A stretch of DNA of 14,393 nt from Avoscillospira sp045530865 (GTDB taxonomy: Bacteria; Bacillota; Clostridia; Oscillospirales; Oscillospiraceae), in the NCBI GenBank assembly GCA_045530865.1, contig JAZSCX010000092.1:1-14393 (forward strand). Direction: 5' to 3'. The position numbers and the translations under genes are program-made. Position 1 is the stretch's first letter; each line of letters starts with the position of its first letter. The notes beneath the pieces were generated by a model, which worked only from the letters and a program-made list of their open reading frames with translations, was not told the origin of the DNA and did not search any database. Positions 12,994 through 14,393 of this stretch are shown in pieces.

Positions 12994-13646
12994 AGGGCGT
13001 TATCTTCGATTTCGATGGAACATTATTCGACTCCATGTTCATCTGGGATAATGCTGGCGAAACGTATCTGCGTTCCATAGGAAAAGAGCCGCATGAAGAT
13101 CTGCAAAAAGTTCTTAAACCTATGAGCCTGCTTCAGTCTGCCGGTTACATCAAAGAACACTACGACATTCCGTTATCTATTGAGGAAATCGTGGATGAGA
13201 TCAACCGTACAGTGGAGGACTTCTATTTCCACACGGTAGAACCAAAACCCGGCGTAATTGCTTTTCTTACGGAATTGGATCGCAAAAGCACAAAAATGTG
13301 CATCGCAACGGCAACGGATCGGTATCAGGTAGAGGCTGCGCTGACACGCTGCGGGATGAGGCATTTCTTTTCCGAGATTTTCACCTGTACCAAGGTCGGA
13401 AGCGGAAAAGACAGTCCTTTGATTTTCCGAGCGGCGATGGAGCATCTGAAAACCGACCGCAGCAACATGGTGGTAGTTGAAGATGCGTGGCATGCAATCC
13501 AGACAGCGAAAGACGATGGTTTTATGGTAGCTGCGGTTTATGACGCTCACGAGAGCAGACAAAGCGATGTTTGTGAAACAGCAGATGTCTATTTGCCAGA
13601 TTATTCTGATTTAAATCCATTTTGGAAGTTTGCTTCGGCTGAATAA
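12987..13646 (+). CDS. HAD-family phosphatase in the thi operon (candidate thiamine-phosphate phosphatase)
   Basis: A 219-residue haloacid dehalogenase hydrolase of the beta-phosphoglucomutase-like group, with a helical cap between residues 15 and 85. The four HAD motifs are intact: DFDGT with nucleophile Asp8 and acid Asp10, Thr108 in CIATATD, Lys141 in GSGKDSP, and VEDA with Glu165/Asp166. It starts inside the last codons of thiE (seven-base overlap), with AAAGGA at 12972-12977 as ribosome site, so it is an integral part of the thi operon. That setting makes a thiamine-related phosphomonoester a likely substrate: thiamine phosphate, or a pyrimidine or thiazole phosphate in salvage. No thiL or thiN is seen in the window. 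Specificity is inference; HAD phosphatases are often promiscuous. Confidence 0.85.
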   Translation: MLKGVIFDFDGTLFDSMFIWDNAGETYLRSIGKEPHEDLQKVLKPMSLLQSAGYIKEHYDIPLSIEEIVDEINRTVEDFYFHTVEPKPGVIAFLTELDRKSTKMCIATATDRYQVEAALTRCGMRHFFSEIFTCTKVGSGKDSPLIFRAAMEHLKTDRSNMVVVEDAWHAIQTAKDDGFMVAAVYDAHESRQSDVCETADVYLPDYSDLNPFWKFASAE

Positions 13647-13659
13647 GCCGACAGCTTCA

Positions 13660-13692
13660 AGCGGTAGATTGGGGGCACCACCTTATACCGCT
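13660..13692 (+). other. Hairpin in the HAD-thiD gap
   Basis: AGCGGTA (13660-13666) pairs with TACCGCT (13686-13692) around a 19-base loop. It sits in the only sizeable gap of the operon (13647-13730). No T-run follows, so it is not a normal terminator. It could be an RNA processing or stabilising hairpin. Confidence 0.45.
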
Positions 13693-13730
13693 ATAGAAAA
13701 CAATGCTGAAAAACGAAAGGAGTAAAAACT

Positions 13731-14393
13731 ATGAAAATGAAAACAGCATTGACCATTGCAGGAAGTGACTGCAGTGGAGGCGCCGGTATTCAGGCAGATT
13801 TGAAGACAATGACCATGAATGGTGTTTATGCGATGAGTGCCATCACAGCGCTGACGGCTCAAAACACTACCGGTGTATCAGAAATTTACGAGGTAACACC
13901 CGCTTTCTTGGAGCGACAAATTGATATGATATTCGATGACATTCGCCCAGATGCTGTGAAAATCGGTATGATACCAAACAGCGCACTGATGGAAACGGTG
14001 GTAGGTTGTCTGAAGCGTCATCAGGCGGAGAAAATTGTGGTGGATCCCGTTATGGTGGCAACAGTTGGTTCACCATTAATGAAAGCAGAGGCTGTGGAAA
14101 CGCTAGAGACCAAGCTTCTTCCTATTTCTACACTGGTCACACCCAATATTCCGGAAGCGGAAGTGCTGTCCGGTATGAGAATTGAAAATCTGGAGGGGAT
14201 GATTGCTGCAGCAGAATGCATCAGCAAAAGTTATGGCTGCGGAGTGCTGCTGAAAGGTGGTCATAGCATCAACGATGCCAATGATTTGCTCTGTGTGAAT
14301 GGTCAACTGACTTGGTTCCATGGGAAACGAATCAACAATCCTAATACTCATGGTACGGGATGCACATTGTCCTCTGCCATTGCATCCAACTTG
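13731..14393 (+). CDS. thiD: Hydroxymethylpyrimidine (phosphate) kinase, 3' end outside window
   Basis: ThiD phosphorylates hydroxymethylpyrimidine and then its monophosphate, giving the diphosphate used by ThiE. The first 221 codons are open to the right edge; the family is usually about 265 residues, so some 45 are missing. AGSDCSGGAGIQADLKT (about residues 10-26) is the substrate-binding signature. VDPVM, LVTPNIPEAE and LLKGGH follow in normal order, and NTHGTGCTLSSA near residue 206 carries the anion hole and catalytic-loop residues. AAAGGAG at 13716-13722 lies 8 bases before ATG 13731; an in-frame ATG at 13737 would be too far. It follows the HAD gene after an 84-base gap. A role in vitamin B6 salvage is known for some relatives. 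Confidence 0.94.
   Translation, partial: MKMKTALTIAGSDCSGGAGIQADLKTMTMNGVYAMSAITALTAQNTTGVSEIYEVTPAFLERQIDMIFDDIRPDAVKIGMIPNSALMETVVGCLKRHQAEKIVVDPVMVATVGSPLMKAEAVETLETKLLPISTLVTPNIPEAEVLSGMRIENLEGMIAAAECISKSYGCGVLLKGGHSINDANDLLCVNGQLTWFHGKRINNPNTHGTGCTLSSAIASNL

Overview
The window looks like a chromosomal piece of a Gram-positive anaerobe of class Clostridia, plausibly a gut Oscillospiraceae (Faecalibacterium/Gemmiger-like). The grounds are strong Shine-Dalgarno sites (GGAGG, AAGGAG), sigma-A type promoters, a two-subunit GlgC/GlgD glycogen system, the oxygen-sensitive ThiH route to thiamine, and tRNA genes that encode CCA. Genus is inference; no rRNA or marker gene is present.

Layout. 42-623: a GNAT acetyltransferase. 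721-4479: glycogen operon glgC-glgD-glgA, tightly coupled and closed by a strong terminator at 4492-4523. 4612-6626: its own unit with a GH13 alpha-glucan hydrolase and a 56-residue Cys-rich protein. 6653-7039: an unusual array of about 165-bp repeats that carry copies of the 3' end of the neighbouring tRNA-Glu and paired hairpins with compensatory base changes. 7039-7189: tRNA-Glu and tRNA-Met on the minus strand, directly abutting, driven by a perfect consensus promoter at 7221-7249. 7349-7756: a small membrane protein (PF06541-like), convergent with an M20-type metallopeptidase (8872-7757, minus). 8900-9462: intergenic region with divergent promoters, two unexplained hairpins and two tandem TPP riboswitches, each with its own terminator. 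9463 to the right edge: thiamine operon thiS-thiF-thiG-thiH-thiE-HAD phosphatase-thiD, with thiD cut by the window end.

How the genes work together. GlgC (with its apparently non-catalytic partner GlgD) makes ADP-glucose and GlgA polymerises it; the GH13 enzyme next door cleaves alpha-glucans. Branching enzyme and phosphorylase are not here. In the thi operon ThiF and ThiS deliver sulfur, ThiH makes the dehydroglycine unit from tyrosine, ThiG builds the thiazole, ThiD supplies the phosphorylated pyrimidine, ThiE joins them to thiamine phosphate, and the HAD enzyme may be a thiamine-phosphate phosphatase. No thiC, thiL or thiN lies in the window.

The best candidate for something undescribed is the tRNA-tail repeat array at 6653-7061. 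Next is the tandem TPP riboswitch leader, in which I could not find a conventional P1 helix in either copy.
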